Shown here piece after piece: positions 34,203-44,253 of a stretch of 64,000 bases of DNA. Each line of letters begins with the position of its first letter. Position 1 is the first letter of the stretch. The position numbers and the translations under genes were made by a program. The stretch covers positions 10,120-74,119 of the forward strand of contig CAZQQD010000002.1 of the NCBI GenBank assembly GCA_964595355.1. The letters are read 5' to 3'. The notes beneath the pieces were generated by a model. The model was not told where the DNA came from. It was given only the letters and a program-made list of their open reading frames with translations, and did no database searches. The DNA comes from JAKAGZ01 sp964595355 (GTDB lineage: Bacteria > Bacteroidota > Ignavibacteria > Ignavibacteriales > Ignavibacteriaceae).

Positions 34203-35825
34203 ATGCTAAATTACATCTGGCTTGCCTTATTGTTTCTAGGAATTGGTGCGGCTGTTTCAACGGATATTATAAATCAGAATGATAATAGGTTTAGGAATGA
34301 TGAACCTATACCAGTTACAGTTTTTCTGAAATCAAAATCTCAAATAAATGAAGGGAGCAAAGCTGAAGGCAGTTTAAAAATTAGCAAAGAAGATTTTAAT
34401 TCATTTTATAATGATTCTGTAAAAACTGATCTTTCCTATCCTCTTACTTTGACTTTTGGAAGTAGCGGGAAAAAACCAAATATTTTGTTCAAAGTTGATA
34501 AAACAAGCCCTAAAATTTTAAGAGAAATAGCTTTAGCATCCGGGGATAAAGATGATATAACCGGAGTCGTAAATTTTAATTCAACAGGAATTGATAGTAT
34601 AATTTCCGGTACAGCCGTTTTTGAGGAAGTAAAATTCTTAAAGCTCAAAGACGTCACTAATTCTGCTCTTGATTATGCTGGTACTGCTGTTAATATTTCT
34701 CTTGGATTAATAGGTATAATGGCGCTTTGGCTGGGAGTAATGAAAGTTGCCGAGGAAGCCGGACTGATAAAAATTATAGCAAATGCACTCAGGCCTGTTA
34801 CAAAGAGACTTTTCCCTGACGTCCCCGGCGATCATCCAGCTATGGGTTCGATGATTATGAATATTTCTGCCAATATGCTTGGTCTGGGCAATGCTGCAAC
34901 GCCGTTCGGTTTAAAGGCAATGGAGGAACTTGAAGATATTAATCCTGAAAAGGGAACTGCTACTAATGCGATGTGCACTTTTTTGGCAATAAATACAGCA
35001 GGTCTGACTTTAATCCCTGCAACTGCAATAGCTGTTAGGGCTGCGGCAGGTAGCTCTGAGCCGGCAATAATTATTGGTACTTCTTTGTTCGGTTCATTGT
35101 GTGCGACAATTGCCGGCATTTCAGCAGCCAAGTTATTCGAGAAGTTTCCAATCAAAAAGGGTGGCTTTTCCGATTGGCTAAAAAGTAATGTGAAATTATT
35201 TTTAACTCTTGGCGGAATTATTCTTTTTGCTGTATTGCTGATTTTTTCGGGAGTAGGGAAGACAATCGGCTCAATCGTAAACCCTGATTTTATAAGAAAT
35301 ATTATAGAAGGTTTTTCGATAATTGCTATTCCCTTATTGATTGTAGTATTTCTTGGTTTTGGCTTAATAAGAAAAGTAAAAGTATATGAGCAGTTTGTTG
35401 AAGGTGCAAAAGAAGGATTTAATATCGCTGTAAAAATAATTCCTTATCTGGTCGCAATGCTTGTTGCAATCGGTATATTTCGTGCTGGTGGAGCAATGGA
35501 TTGGCTGATAAAAATTCTAAAACCAGTTACAAATCTTATCGGTATGCCTGCTGAAGCGCTACCTATGGCATTAATGAGACCTCTTTCTGGTAGTGGTTCC
35601 CTTGGAATTATGTCTGAGATTATATCAGTGCACGGTCCCGATTCATTTCTTGGAATTATGGTTTCAACTTTTTACGGAAGTACAGAGACAACATTTTACG
35701 TGCTCGCACTATATTTTGGTGCCGTTAATATTAAAAAAACAAGACATGCCTTACCTGCCGGTTTGGTTGCGGATGTTGTTGGAATTTTAGCTGCTGTTTT
35801 CATAGTAAGACTGTTATTTGGATAA
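34203..35825 (+). CDS. SpmA-SpmB fusion, nucleoside-recognition (Gate) domain membrane protein
   Basis: This 540-residue polytopic protein carries two Gate modules. The SpmA-like half is about residues 150-320 (MIMNISANMLGLGNAATPFGLKAME, CTFLAINTAGLTLIPA). The SpmB-like half is about 370-540 (AMLVAIGIFRAGGAMDWLI, MRPLSGSGSLGIM, GSTETTFYVLALYFG). In spore formers the two parts are separate genes involved in spore core dehydration; in FCB bacteria they are fused with unknown function. Here about 120 polar residues separate the first helix from the SpmA part, probably an extracytoplasmic insertion. Confidence 0.85.
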   Translation: MLNYIWLALLFLGIGAAVSTDIINQNDNRFRNDEPIPVTVFLKSKSQINEGSKAEGSLKISKEDFNSFYNDSVKTDLSYPLTLTFGSSGKKPNILFKVDKTSPKILREIALASGDKDDITGVVNFNSTGIDSIISGTAVFEEVKFLKLKDVTNSALDYAGTAVNISLGLIGIMALWLGVMKVAEEAGLIKIIANALRPVTKRLFPDVPGDHPAMGSMIMNISANMLGLGNAATPFGLKAMEELEDINPEKGTATNAMCTFLAINTAGLTLIPATAIAVRAAAGSSEPAIIIGTSLFGSLCATIAGISAAKLFEKFPIKKGGFSDWLKSNVKLFLTLGGIILFAVLLIFSGVGKTIGSIVNPDFIRNIIEGFSIIAIPLLIVVFLGFGLIRKVKVYEQFVEGAKEGFNIAVKIIPYLVAMLVAIGIFRAGGAMDWLIKILKPVTNLIGMPAEALPMALMRPLSGSGSLGIMSEIISVHGPDSFLGIMVSTFYGSTETTFYVLALYFGAVNIKKTRHALPAGLVADVVGILAAVFIVRLLFG

Positions 35826-35837
35826 TTTTATTTCCCT

Positions 35838-36791
35838 ATGAAAGTTTATATTACACGAAAAATCCCACAAAAGGCTATTGAATATCTGAAAGAAAATAAC
35901 ATCTCATTTTCCCTTTATAAAAAAGATCGACCTATCCCACGTAAAGAACTTCTTAAAAATATTAAAAACGTAGATGCTGTATTGTCTTTGTTAACAGACA
36001 AAATCGATGCTAAAGTTATTGATGCCATGAATAAATGCAAAGTTATAGCAAATTTTGCGGTCGGTTACGACAATATTGATGTTAAATATGCAAAGACAAA
36101 GAATATAATTGTTACAAATACACCGGAAGTTTTAACAGATTCAACAGCAGATCTTACAATGGCATTAGTATTAACCTGTGCAAGAAGACTGCCGGAAGCT
36201 GAAGAATTTCTGAGAGCAGGTAAATACACTCACTGGAAGCCTGATTTACTACTTGGTGTAGAATTAAAAGACAAGGTATTTGGAGTTATTGGTGCCGGAA
36301 GAATTGGGAAGGCAGTAGCGATCAGGGCTAAATCATTCGGGTGTAAAATAATTTATTTTTCACATTCAAGGAATTCCTTTCTTGAAAGAAAAACCAATGC
36401 ACAAAAGGTTTCTTTGAATTTTCTTCTGAAAAGTTCTAATTTCGTCTCAATTCATCTCCCATCCACAAAAAAAACTTTTCATTTAATCGATAAAGAAAGA
36501 TTGTCTTTGATGAAACGCAGTTCAATTTTAATAAATACAGCACGTGGTGAAATAATTGATGAAAAAGAATTAATCAAAACTCTTAAAGCAAAACGAATAT
36601 TAGCTGCCGGGCTGGATGTTTTTGAAAATGAGCTTAATATAAATCCTGAGCTGTTAAAGCTCGAAAATGTTGTGTTGCTACCTCATATTGGCAGTGCTAC
36701 CCAAAAAGCACGAACCAATATGGCAATGATTGCAGTAAAAAACATTGTCGCAGTGCTTTCTGGTAAAAAAACCATCACTCCTGTAAGTTAA
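35838..36791 (+). CDS. D-isomer-specific 2-hydroxyacid dehydrogenase (glyoxylate/glycerate type)
   Basis: This 317-residue NAD(P)-dependent enzyme has GVIGAGRIGKAVAIRAKSFG in the nucleotide-binding domain (about residues 149-168). ARGEIIDEKELI follows, with the catalytic histidine in LLPHIGSAT at about residue 285. FAVGYDNIDV and TPEVLTDSTADLTMALVL fit the glyoxylate/hydroxypyruvate reductase branch (D-glycerate dehydrogenase). The exact substrate is unresolved. Confidence 0.88.
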   Translation: MKVYITRKIPQKAIEYLKENNISFSLYKKDRPIPRKELLKNIKNVDAVLSLLTDKIDAKVIDAMNKCKVIANFAVGYDNIDVKYAKTKNIIVTNTPEVLTDSTADLTMALVLTCARRLPEAEEFLRAGKYTHWKPDLLLGVELKDKVFGVIGAGRIGKAVAIRAKSFGCKIIYFSHSRNSFLERKTNAQKVSLNFLLKSSNFVSIHLPSTKKTFHLIDKERLSLMKRSSILINTARGEIIDEKELIKTLKAKRILAAGLDVFENELNINPELLKLENVVLLPHIGSATQKARTNMAMIAVKNIVAVLSGKKTITPVS

Positions 36792-36873
36792 AAAGAGGTT
36801 CTTTTCTTTTAATTTGAAAATCAGGCCTATTCTGGGTAACTTTAAATGTTGAAAAAACAAGGACTTTTCCCAA

Positions 36874-37995
36874 ATGCGTATAGGTATACCTAAAGAAAAT
36901 CTTCTTGATGAAAAAAGAATTGCTCTTTCACCAGCAGGGGTAGACTCACTCATCAGAGCTGGCCATACAGTTTATTTAGAGACCAATGCTGGAATCGGCA
37001 GCCATTTTAAAGATGAAGATTATCTTAAAGTTGGGGCTACTCTTGTATATTCTGCAGAAGAAGTTTTTAAGAGATCTGAGCTAATTGCCAAAGTTACATC
37101 TGCCGGTGATGAGGAACTCGAACTTATTCAGGAAAATCAGGTTATATTTTCTTTCCTTCATCTTGCAGTTGGGAAAAAACAAAATGTTGAAAAATTATTA
37201 CAGAAAAAAGTAACGGCAATTGGCTATGAACTTATAGAAAATGATGGAAGGTTACCGGTATTACATTCAATGAGTGAAATCGCGGGACAGATAGCCATAC
37301 AGGTTTCTGAGAGATATCTTGAAGTTAGCAAAAGAGGTGGTAGAGGAATTCTTTTGGGAGGAATCACCGGTGTTGCCCCGGCTGCTGTAGTAATTCTTGG
37401 AGCAGGAGTGGTAGGTACTACTGCTGCCAGAGCTGCGCTTGGCCGTGGAGCACAGGTTATTGTTATTGACAACGACCTCCAACGCCTTAGAAGGATTGAT
37501 TATAATTTCAGGAAAAAAGTTACTACAGTAATGGCTAATCCCTATACAATTTCGCGCGGCGTAAAATTTGCTGATGTTCTGATTGGCGCGGTACTTATTA
37601 AGGGTGAAAAAGCGCCACATCTTGTTACTGAGGAAATGGTCCAGCAAATGAAAACGGGGGCAGTAGTTGTTGACGTTTCAATTGATCAGGGTGGCTGCAT
37701 AGAAACCAGCCGTATCACAACTTTGTCTGATCCGGTGTTTACTAAGTACAATGTAATACATTACTGTGTTCCCAATATGCCCGCGCTTGTTCCTCGTACT
37801 GCAAGTTATGGCTTGAACAATGCTGCGTTAAAATATATAAAGAACATTGCAGACAACGGGCTTTCGGAAGCGTTGGTCGACGATCCTGGTTTATCGAAAG
37901 GTGTTTGTACATATAATGGCTTTGTTTCAAATGAAGCAATAGCCAGCGCTTTTGACCTTGAATACAGAAGATTACATATTTTTTCTAAAAATTGA
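36874..37995 (+). CDS. ald: alanine dehydrogenase
   Basis: This 373-residue NAD-dependent enzyme interconverts L-alanine and pyruvate plus ammonia. The N-terminal substrate-binding motif is MRIGIPKENLLDEKRIAL, the catalytic histidine is in HSMSEIAGQIA at about residue 130, and the Rossmann motif is VILGAGVVGTTAARAALGRGA at about 170. It lies 82 bases after the hydroxyacid dehydrogenase. Confidence 0.94.
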   Translation: MRIGIPKENLLDEKRIALSPAGVDSLIRAGHTVYLETNAGIGSHFKDEDYLKVGATLVYSAEEVFKRSELIAKVTSAGDEELELIQENQVIFSFLHLAVGKKQNVEKLLQKKVTAIGYELIENDGRLPVLHSMSEIAGQIAIQVSERYLEVSKRGGRGILLGGITGVAPAAVVILGAGVVGTTAARAALGRGAQVIVIDNDLQRLRRIDYNFRKKVTTVMANPYTISRGVKFADVLIGAVLIKGEKAPHLVTEEMVQQMKTGAVVVDVSIDQGGCIETSRITTLSDPVFTKYNVIHYCVPNMPALVPRTASYGLNNAALKYIKNIADNGLSEALVDDPGLSKGVCTYNGFVSNEAIASAFDLEYRRLHIFSKN

Positions 37996-38019
37996 TATAG
38001 CTAATTAGATTGATAAAAA

Positions 38020-39375
38020 ATGACAACAACTGAAGAAATAAAATCCAATTTGGATGTACCTTTTAATATTCTTGAAGCATATAAAAATAAAGTTGTTTCT
38101 GCTGAGGAAGCAGTTCAAGTTGTTAAACCTCATGATAATATAGTAGTTCAGTGCGGGTGTGCTGTCCCACTTGTTTTGATTAATGCTTTAGTTAAGAGAA
38201 AAGATGAGCTCACTGATGTAAAAATGATGCACGTTCTGACTGTAGGAGATCTTCCTTACCTTGAGCCCGGAATGGAAAAACATTTTAAACATAATGCGTT
38301 TTTCATCGGCGGAAATTCAAGAAAAGCAGTGAATGAGGGAAGAGCAGACACTACCCCTATTTATCTTTATGAGTACACTTTATTATTTACGCGCGGAGTT
38401 ATTCCTGTTGATGTTGCGTTGATACACGTTTCACCTCCCGACGAACACGGATTTTGCAGTTACGGTGTAGATGTTGGACTTATTAAAAACGCAGCATTAA
38501 ATGCAAAGAATATTATTGCACAGGTCAATCCAAATATGCCGAGAACTTATGGTGACAGTTTTATACATATAAATAAAATTAATTCTATTGTTGAGGTTAA
38601 TGAACCGATACAGGAACTACCTCAGTTTGAAAGTAATTTATCGCTGGAAATTGAAAAAATTTATTCGAAGATAGGTAAATATATTGCTGACCTGGTTGAG
38701 GATGGTTCTACCTTACAATTGGGAATAGGTGCTATCCCCGACGCAGTTCTCCATTTTCTTGGAGATAAGAAGGGACTAGGGATTCATTCGGAGATGTTTT
38801 CTGATGGCATTATTGAATTAGTCGAAAAGGGTGTTGTAACCAACGAGTTTAAGACAATTCATCAGGGAAAGATAATAGCAGGATTTGTTTTGGGTACTAA
38901 GAAGTTATTTGATTTTATTCACAATAATCCTTTAATTGAATTTCACCCACAGGAATATGTAAATGATCCTTTTGTTATAGCTAAAAATGATAAAATGGTT
39001 GCTATTAATTCAGCCATTGAGGTTGATATTACAGGGCAGATTTGTGCTGATTCTATTGGTCCGAGGCTGTATAGCGGATTTGGTGGGCAGGTTGATTTTA
39101 TTAGGGGTGCCTCAAGATCAAAAGGCGGAAAGCCAATTATAGCGCTTCCTTCTACTACTAAAGATGGAAAATTCTCCAGAATAGCCACTAGTCTGAAACC
39201 CGGTGCAGGGGTTGTCACAAATCGTGCAGACGTTCATTATGTTGTTACAGAATACGGGGTTGCACAGCTTTTTGGAAAATCAATACGCGAAAGAGTTTAT
39301 GCACTAACAAATATAGCCCATCCAAAATTCCGTGATGTATTGTTGAAATATGCTAAAGAGAATCACTATATTTAA
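38020..39375 (+). CDS. acetyl-CoA hydrolase / 4-hydroxybutyrate CoA-transferase family protein
   Basis: This 451-residue CoA-transferase of the Cat1/Cat2 family shows LIHVSPPDEHGFCSYG at about residue 140, QLGIGAIPDAVL at about 233, GIHSEMFSDG with the catalytic glutamate at about 254, and the C-terminal ADVHYVVTEYGVAQLFGKS. It would move CoA between acyl groups and acetate, or hydrolyse acetyl-CoA. The order after alanine dehydrogenase suggests amino-acid or acetate fermentation (inference). Confidence 0.88.
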   Translation: MTTTEEIKSNLDVPFNILEAYKNKVVSAEEAVQVVKPHDNIVVQCGCAVPLVLINALVKRKDELTDVKMMHVLTVGDLPYLEPGMEKHFKHNAFFIGGNSRKAVNEGRADTTPIYLYEYTLLFTRGVIPVDVALIHVSPPDEHGFCSYGVDVGLIKNAALNAKNIIAQVNPNMPRTYGDSFIHINKINSIVEVNEPIQELPQFESNLSLEIEKIYSKIGKYIADLVEDGSTLQLGIGAIPDAVLHFLGDKKGLGIHSEMFSDGIIELVEKGVVTNEFKTIHQGKIIAGFVLGTKKLFDFIHNNPLIEFHPQEYVNDPFVIAKNDKMVAINSAIEVDITGQICADSIGPRLYSGFGGQVDFIRGASRSKGGKPIIALPSTTKDGKFSRIATSLKPGAGVVTNRADVHYVVTEYGVAQLFGKSIRERVYALTNIAHPKFRDVLLKYAKENHYI

Positions 39376-39378
39376 AAT

Positions 39379-40077
39379 ATGGTAGCAGTAATTGGTGATA
39401 TCCACGGATGTTTTAATACCCTTAAGAAATTAGTTGGGGAGATTAGAAATAAATATCCAGGTATTCTACTTTATTGTGTCGGAGATTTAGTCGACCGTGG
39501 TAATTTCAGCTATGAGGTGATTGAATATGTAATTGCCGAAAACATTAAATTCACTCCCGGTAATCACGATTATATGTTTTATTATTTTGTTCATGAGCCT
39601 TTCAGTGGTATGGGTACGGCCTGGCTTTATAACGGTTATGAATCTACAATGCAATCATATAATGATAGATATGAAAAAATAAATGAGCACCTTGAAATAA
39701 TTAAAAATGCGCCTTTGTATTTTAATCTTGAAGACTGTTTTATTTGTCACGCTGGAATTTCTGCATTTTTGAAAAGAAAACTTCCTACAAATATACTAGG
39801 AGATATTGAAAAATTTGATAAGGTAATAGTTGATGAATTAGAAACTGATGAAGGAATTCTCTGGACAAGAAATAAACTTTTGGATCTTGGGAAATTACAA
39901 ATTGTAGGACACACTCGGAAAAATGAAGTGGAACATAATAAAGATAATAATACAGCCTATATTGATACTTCAGTATATACGCGTAATAAATTAACGGCTA
40001 TCATTGTACAAAAAAGTGAAATTCTCGATGCCATATCGGTTCGAACTATATCAGATGATCTTCCTGCCAGGTACTAA
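39379..40077 (+). CDS. PPP-family metallophosphoesterase (serine/threonine phosphatase-like)
   Basis: This 232-residue protein has the ordered PPP motifs VIGDIHGC (residues 3-10), YCVGDLVDRGN and TPGNHDYM, with later histidines in FICHAGI and VGHTRKNE. It resembles bacterial PrpA/PrpB or bis(5'-nucleosyl)-tetraphosphatase relatives; the substrate is not known. It lies 3 bases after the CoA-transferase stop and converges on the next gene with one base between. Confidence 0.85.
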   Translation: MVAVIGDIHGCFNTLKKLVGEIRNKYPGILLYCVGDLVDRGNFSYEVIEYVIAENIKFTPGNHDYMFYYFVHEPFSGMGTAWLYNGYESTMQSYNDRYEKINEHLEIIKNAPLYFNLEDCFICHAGISAFLKRKLPTNILGDIEKFDKVIVDELETDEGILWTRNKLLDLGKLQIVGHTRKNEVEHNKDNNTAYIDTSVYTRNKLTAIIVQKSEILDAISVRTISDDLPARY

Positions 40078-40078
40078 T

Positions 40079-40987
40079 TTAAATTCCGAAAACAGGTTCA
40101 CCATCTGCAGATTCTTCTTTAAGTTCAAATTTTCTGTACAAAGTCAGTTCGCTTCCTAGTATCCATATTTTTATAAAAACTCTGCACCCGATTAGTAGCT
40201 GTTGAATAATAAATATCAAAAGTATTGTCCACCCCGAGCTCATTCCAATAATTGATTCAATTTTGAAATAAATCACAAATAATAGGATAGGAACAACTAA
40301 TAATAATAAGTAAAGAGAATATGTACTTAAAAAATGCTTAAACACAAATCCAAAGGATCGTAAAATAGTTCTGAATGGTCGGTAAACGTCATTTTCAACT
40401 ATCATAACTTTTGCGTAGTCAGTAACAGTTAAAAGAAAAATGAAAATCAATAAATAAATAATTATCCCGGCTAATGTTGTATAAAACAAATAAATTTCGT
40501 TTGGAGCAGATTTATAAACAGAGTCAAGTATTTGTGCCAAGATAATAAAGGAGATAAAAGCAATTACTACCTGAGCTATTATCATGTAAACTGCTAGTCT
40601 GAAAAACCGCGAAAAATATTTTGCGCTTGCTTCCCAGAAAAATCTGAGAGTGAATTTATCTTCTTTTCTCTTCAATACCGTTAGTATACCTCCTTCAAAG
40701 AAAATGGTAAACAATAAGTAGAATATCCCCATCCAGATTGCAGTCGAAATGTAAGGCTGAATTGCTTTTGCCGAATGATGCATAAAATCCTGATAAACAG
40801 TATAATCGAAGTCTTTTAATAAAGAGCTAAAAGCCATAGAGTTGCCGGCTTCCTTCTGTATTGTGTTACCAAACGGTATCGCAAGCACTAATGCCATTAA
40901 AAAAGTTATAATATAAATAGTTGTTATGAGTTTTTTTGTATTTAATGCTGCTTTTAATCCTGTTGTATAAGAATTTATAATTTTCAT
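40079..40987 (-). CDS. hypothetical polytopic membrane protein
   Basis: This 302-residue protein has about six transmembrane helices (for example LITTIYIITFLMALVLAIP, AIWMGIFYLLFTIFF, LLVVPILLFVIYF). It resembles permease-like membrane families without catalytic motifs. It lies 12 bases downstream of the M1 peptidase gene on the same strand and may be cotranscribed with it. Confidence 0.7.
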   Translation of the reverse strand: MKIINSYTTGLKAALNTKKLITTIYIITFLMALVLAIPFGNTIQKEAGNSMAFSSLLKDFDYTVYQDFMHHSAKAIQPYISTAIWMGIFYLLFTIFFEGGILTVLKRKEDKFTLRFFWEASAKYFSRFFRLAVYMIIAQVVIAFISFIILAQILDSVYKSAPNEIYLFYTTLAGIIIYLLIFIFLLTVTDYAKVMIVENDVYRPFRTILRSFGFVFKHFLSTYSLYLLLLVVPILLFVIYFKIESIIGMSSGWTILLIFIIQQLLIGCRVFIKIWILGSELTLYRKFELKEESADGEPVFGI

Positions 40988-40999
40988 TTTTTGTGCCTG

Positions 41000-43021
41000 T
41001 TAAAAAATCATTGAAAAGGAAGTTATTAAATTTTCAACCCAGAAAATAAATTTCGTGATATATTTCTTTTTTGACACACTTCCGGGTTCCGTTGTAAAAC
41101 TGTTATTGTTTAAGTTTACATCAATCTGCAATTTATTTTTAGGATCGACTTTAGCCCACAAAACTTTTTCAGGCTTATCGAATTCAACATCAAAAGTCCT
41201 GTCTTTGCCATTCCAAGTGGCTAATGTATCTTTTCCGTTATCAAAATGGACAAGCACATCCACAGGCATAATTATTTCACCTAACCTGTAAACCGTTACC
41301 TTTGAATGATAGATATCATTACCGTTACGGGAATGATATCTATAGAAAAGTTTTGTAGAAGCACTGTCATAGACACCTTTTGGTGAAGTTATTTTTTTTA
41401 CAGAAATGTTTGCCAGTTTATAATCGCAGATATCCGATCCATACAAGACCTGTTGAAAGAACCAGTTCATATTATCACCGAATTTATTCCCATATTTTTT
41501 CTTAACTATCTCATTAACTATATCAATAAAATTTTTAGCACAAGGATGTTTAAAACTCCATCTATCAAAATAGGTTTTCATTATTTTATCCATTGTTTCA
41601 CGTCCGACTAATCTATCGAGTGTTGTCATCCAAGTTGCTGTTTTACTATAAGTAATAGCTCCATACCCTCCATCTTTATAGCCCCAAGCAGGTCTGAAAT
41701 CTTCGGCAATTTTGGGATTATTCATTCCAACATAATCCTCTCTTTGGGATTCCAGATCTCCGAAATGATATCCTGCAAGATTAAAAAAGGAAGTTTTTAC
41801 ACCGTAGTAATGATCCATTATCCTTGTTTCCAGATAAGTATTAAATCCCTCATCCAGAAATGCTTCTTCGAACTCGTTGGACGCAAGCATCCCCATAAAA
41901 TAATTGTGTCCGAATTCATGAATCACAACATCTTCTGTAAGTCTTATTCCATCCGGAATACCCCAAAAGCAACCAGCAGTAATGAATGTCGGGTATTCCA
42001 TTCCTGCGGAACCGAATCCTCTCAAAGGAGGATCAACAATTGTAAGGTTTGGATAGGGATATTTACCAACATGTTTGTCAAAGTACTCCAAAGCATTAAT
42101 AGCTGATTGTGTATGTCTTTTAGCTTGAGCGAAATGTTCAGGCTGAAGCAACACTTTAATTTTTACGTGTTTCCAGGTGGCTTTAGCTATTTTGAATATT
42201 GGCGAAGCAGTCCAGGCAAAATCGATGACATCTTCTGCGTGAAATGTTATAGTCTTTGTTCCGTCTTTATTTTTCTTTTCACCTGTTTGAATTCCGACCG
42301 CACCTACAATGTACTTTTGTGGTAGTGTAATATTTACATTATAAACCCCGAAGTCAGCATAAAATTCTGAATTAGCATGAAACTGGTGACAATTCCACTG
42401 ACCTTTGGTCGCATACCTGATACCGGGATATTCATAAACTCCAATCTTTGGAAACCATTGACCTACTAGAAAGTAGTCATCGGCAAAACCGGTTCTTGCA
42501 AAAATCTTCGGCAGTTTTGATTTGAATTTTATATCCAAATTTATTGTTTCTCCTGGTTTGACAGGCTTCGTTAAAGGAACGCTAATAACGGTTTTATCAT
42601 CAGCATTATCATCGTCCGGATGAATAAATTTAATTTTTTCCGTTAAATCTACGCCATTTTGTACTTTCATTGAAAGTACATCAACCCAGCCCCATACATT
42701 AGTTTCACCTTCATCAATACTTATACCTCTTAATTGTCCTCCTGATTCCTTCATGAAAGTGGATTTTGTATTCTTGAAAGCATTGAGATAAAGATGAAAT
42801 CTCAATTCGCTGATGTTATCATTGGATAGATTTTTCCAATGTAGTGTTTCAAATCCGTCTATTATTTTGGTGTCGGCATTGAGTTTTACGTCTATATCAT
42901 AACTTGCATTGCGTGGACTGAGAGGTGTTTGGAATATAGTTTGTGGTAATGAAAACGTCGAGAGAGAGAAGAAAAAAATCAGAATGTAGAAGCTACGGAT
43001 ATTGATGTTTGTTTTATCCAT
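41000..43021 (-). CDS. M1-family zinc metallopeptidase, exported
   Basis: This 673-residue protein has a signal peptide (about residues 10-27). The gluzincin motif HEFGHNYFMGM is followed 18 residues later by the third ligand in EEAFLDEGFNTYLE. The exopeptidase-type substrate motif reads GSAGMEYPTF. The N-terminal beta domain and C-terminal part fit M1 aminopeptidases. A hydrophobic C-terminal end (FIFWVENLITSFSMIF) is unusual. It should cleave peptides in the periplasm or at the surface. Confidence 0.9.
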   Translation of the reverse strand: MDKTNINIRSFYILIFFFSLSTFSLPQTIFQTPLSPRNASYDIDVKLNADTKIIDGFETLHWKNLSNDNISELRFHLYLNAFKNTKSTFMKESGGQLRGISIDEGETNVWGWVDVLSMKVQNGVDLTEKIKFIHPDDDNADDKTVISVPLTKPVKPGETINLDIKFKSKLPKIFARTGFADDYFLVGQWFPKIGVYEYPGIRYATKGQWNCHQFHANSEFYADFGVYNVNITLPQKYIVGAVGIQTGEKKNKDGTKTITFHAEDVIDFAWTASPIFKIAKATWKHVKIKVLLQPEHFAQAKRHTQSAINALEYFDKHVGKYPYPNLTIVDPPLRGFGSAGMEYPTFITAGCFWGIPDGIRLTEDVVIHEFGHNYFMGMLASNEFEEAFLDEGFNTYLETRIMDHYYGVKTSFFNLAGYHFGDLESQREDYVGMNNPKIAEDFRPAWGYKDGGYGAITYSKTATWMTTLDRLVGRETMDKIMKTYFDRWSFKHPCAKNFIDIVNEIVKKKYGNKFGDNMNWFFQQVLYGSDICDYKLANISVKKITSPKGVYDSASTKLFYRYHSRNGNDIYHSKVTVYRLGEIIMPVDVLVHFDNGKDTLATWNGKDRTFDVEFDKPEKVLWAKVDPKNKLQIDVNLNNNSFTTEPGSVSKKKYITKFIFWVENLITSFSMIF

Positions 43022-43211
43022 TTTATACTCGTTTAATATATTGTTTTAAAGTTAGAGAGTTGAAATATTGCCCCTTCAATTTATTTTTAGTGATTAATAT
43101 TATTAAATTAGTTCCTGATAAGCAATAAAAGTGTGATGAATGATTTATCATCAAAAATGTAAAATCTGCAATAATGCAAATTATTGAGTTGAATTATTTA
43201 TGGAGGTAATT

Positions 43212-44198
43212 GTGAAAAAGAGAAGATTAGGTAAAAACGGCCCCGAAGTTTCTGCCATTGGTTTAGGCTGTATGGGGATGTCTGAATTCTATGGAAAAAG
43301 CGATGAAAAGGAATCAATTGCAACAATACATCAAGCAATTGAACAAGGAATAAATTTTCTTGATACTGCTGATATGTATGGTCCTTTTAAGAATGAAATA
43401 CTTGTTGGAAAAGCTATCAAAGGGAAAAGGGATAAATTTTTTATTGCAACAAAATTTGGAATTCAGAGAACGGGCGACTCTGCAAAAAGATCAATAAATG
43501 GGAAGCCGGAATATGTAAAGTCGGCCTGTGAAGAATCGCTCAAGAGATTAGGAGTAGATTATATTGACCTATATTACCAGCATAGAGTCGATAAAAATGT
43601 ACCTATTGAAGAAACCGTGGGAGCAATGGCTGAACTTGTTAGAGAAGGTAAGGTTAGATATCTCGGACTTTCTGAAGCAGGGTCTGAGACAATGAGGCGT
43701 GCGAATAAAGAACATCATATAACTGCACTACAAACCGAATATTCCCTGTGGACGAGAGATCCTGAAGAAGGTATTTTTGATACAGTCAGAGAACTGGAAA
43801 TTGGTTTTGTGGCTTACAGTCCTCTTGGTAGGGGTTTTTTAACCGGGAGATTTAAGAAATTTGAGGATTTTGAGCAGGATGATTACCGGAGATTATCTCC
43901 CAGGTTTCAAGGCAAGAATTTCGAAAAGAATCTCCTTCTGGTAAAGAAAGTTGAAGAAATGGCAAAAGCGAAGAATATAACGCCTTCACAGTTAGCCCTT
44001 GCCTGGGTTTTAGCACAGGGTGAGGATATCGTTCCTATTCCGGGTACAAAACATATCGAATATCTTCAGGAGAACAGGGCTGCTATCGACATAAAATTTA
44101 CTAAAGTTGAACTGGAAAATATTGACAAGGTTTTCCGGAAAGATGCAGCTATAGGAACGAGATATCCGGAACAAATGATGAAATTTGTTAATGCATGA
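43212..44198 (+). CDS. aldo/keto reductase
   Basis: This NADPH-dependent reductase of about 328 residues has the catalytic tetrad in place: Asp in DTADMYG, Tyr in the same stretch, Lys in FIATKFG and His in YYQHRVD. GLGCMGMSEFYG at the start places it near the AKR13 group (YhdN/AKR-like). GGAGGT at 43202-43207 sits just before GTG 43212, so I prefer this start over the in-frame ATG at 43200. Confidence 0.9.
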   Translation: MKKRRLGKNGPEVSAIGLGCMGMSEFYGKSDEKESIATIHQAIEQGINFLDTADMYGPFKNEILVGKAIKGKRDKFFIATKFGIQRTGDSAKRSINGKPEYVKSACEESLKRLGVDYIDLYYQHRVDKNVPIEETVGAMAELVREGKVRYLGLSEAGSETMRRANKEHHITALQTEYSLWTRDPEEGIFDTVRELEIGFVAYSPLGRGFLTGRFKKFEDFEQDDYRRLSPRFQGKNFEKNLLLVKKVEEMAKAKNITPSQLALAWVLAQGEDIVPIPGTKHIEYLQENRAAIDIKFTKVELENIDKVFRKDAAIGTRYPEQMMKFVNA

Positions 44199-44253
44199 GT
44201 TTCATTTACTTTAACCTTAAAATTAATTTTTGAAACAAGATAAGTTTGAAAGT

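Noticed and set aside
36790..36811. AAAAGA-GGT-TCTTTT hairpin with T-rich tail before alanine dehydrogenase as a terminator
   Set aside because: Only six AT-rich pairs with a 3-base loop; too weak to call.
41744..42325. Plus-strand frames of 120 and 72 residues opposite the M1 peptidase
   Set aside because: They cover the zinc-binding coding region of the peptidase in antisense and show no domain.
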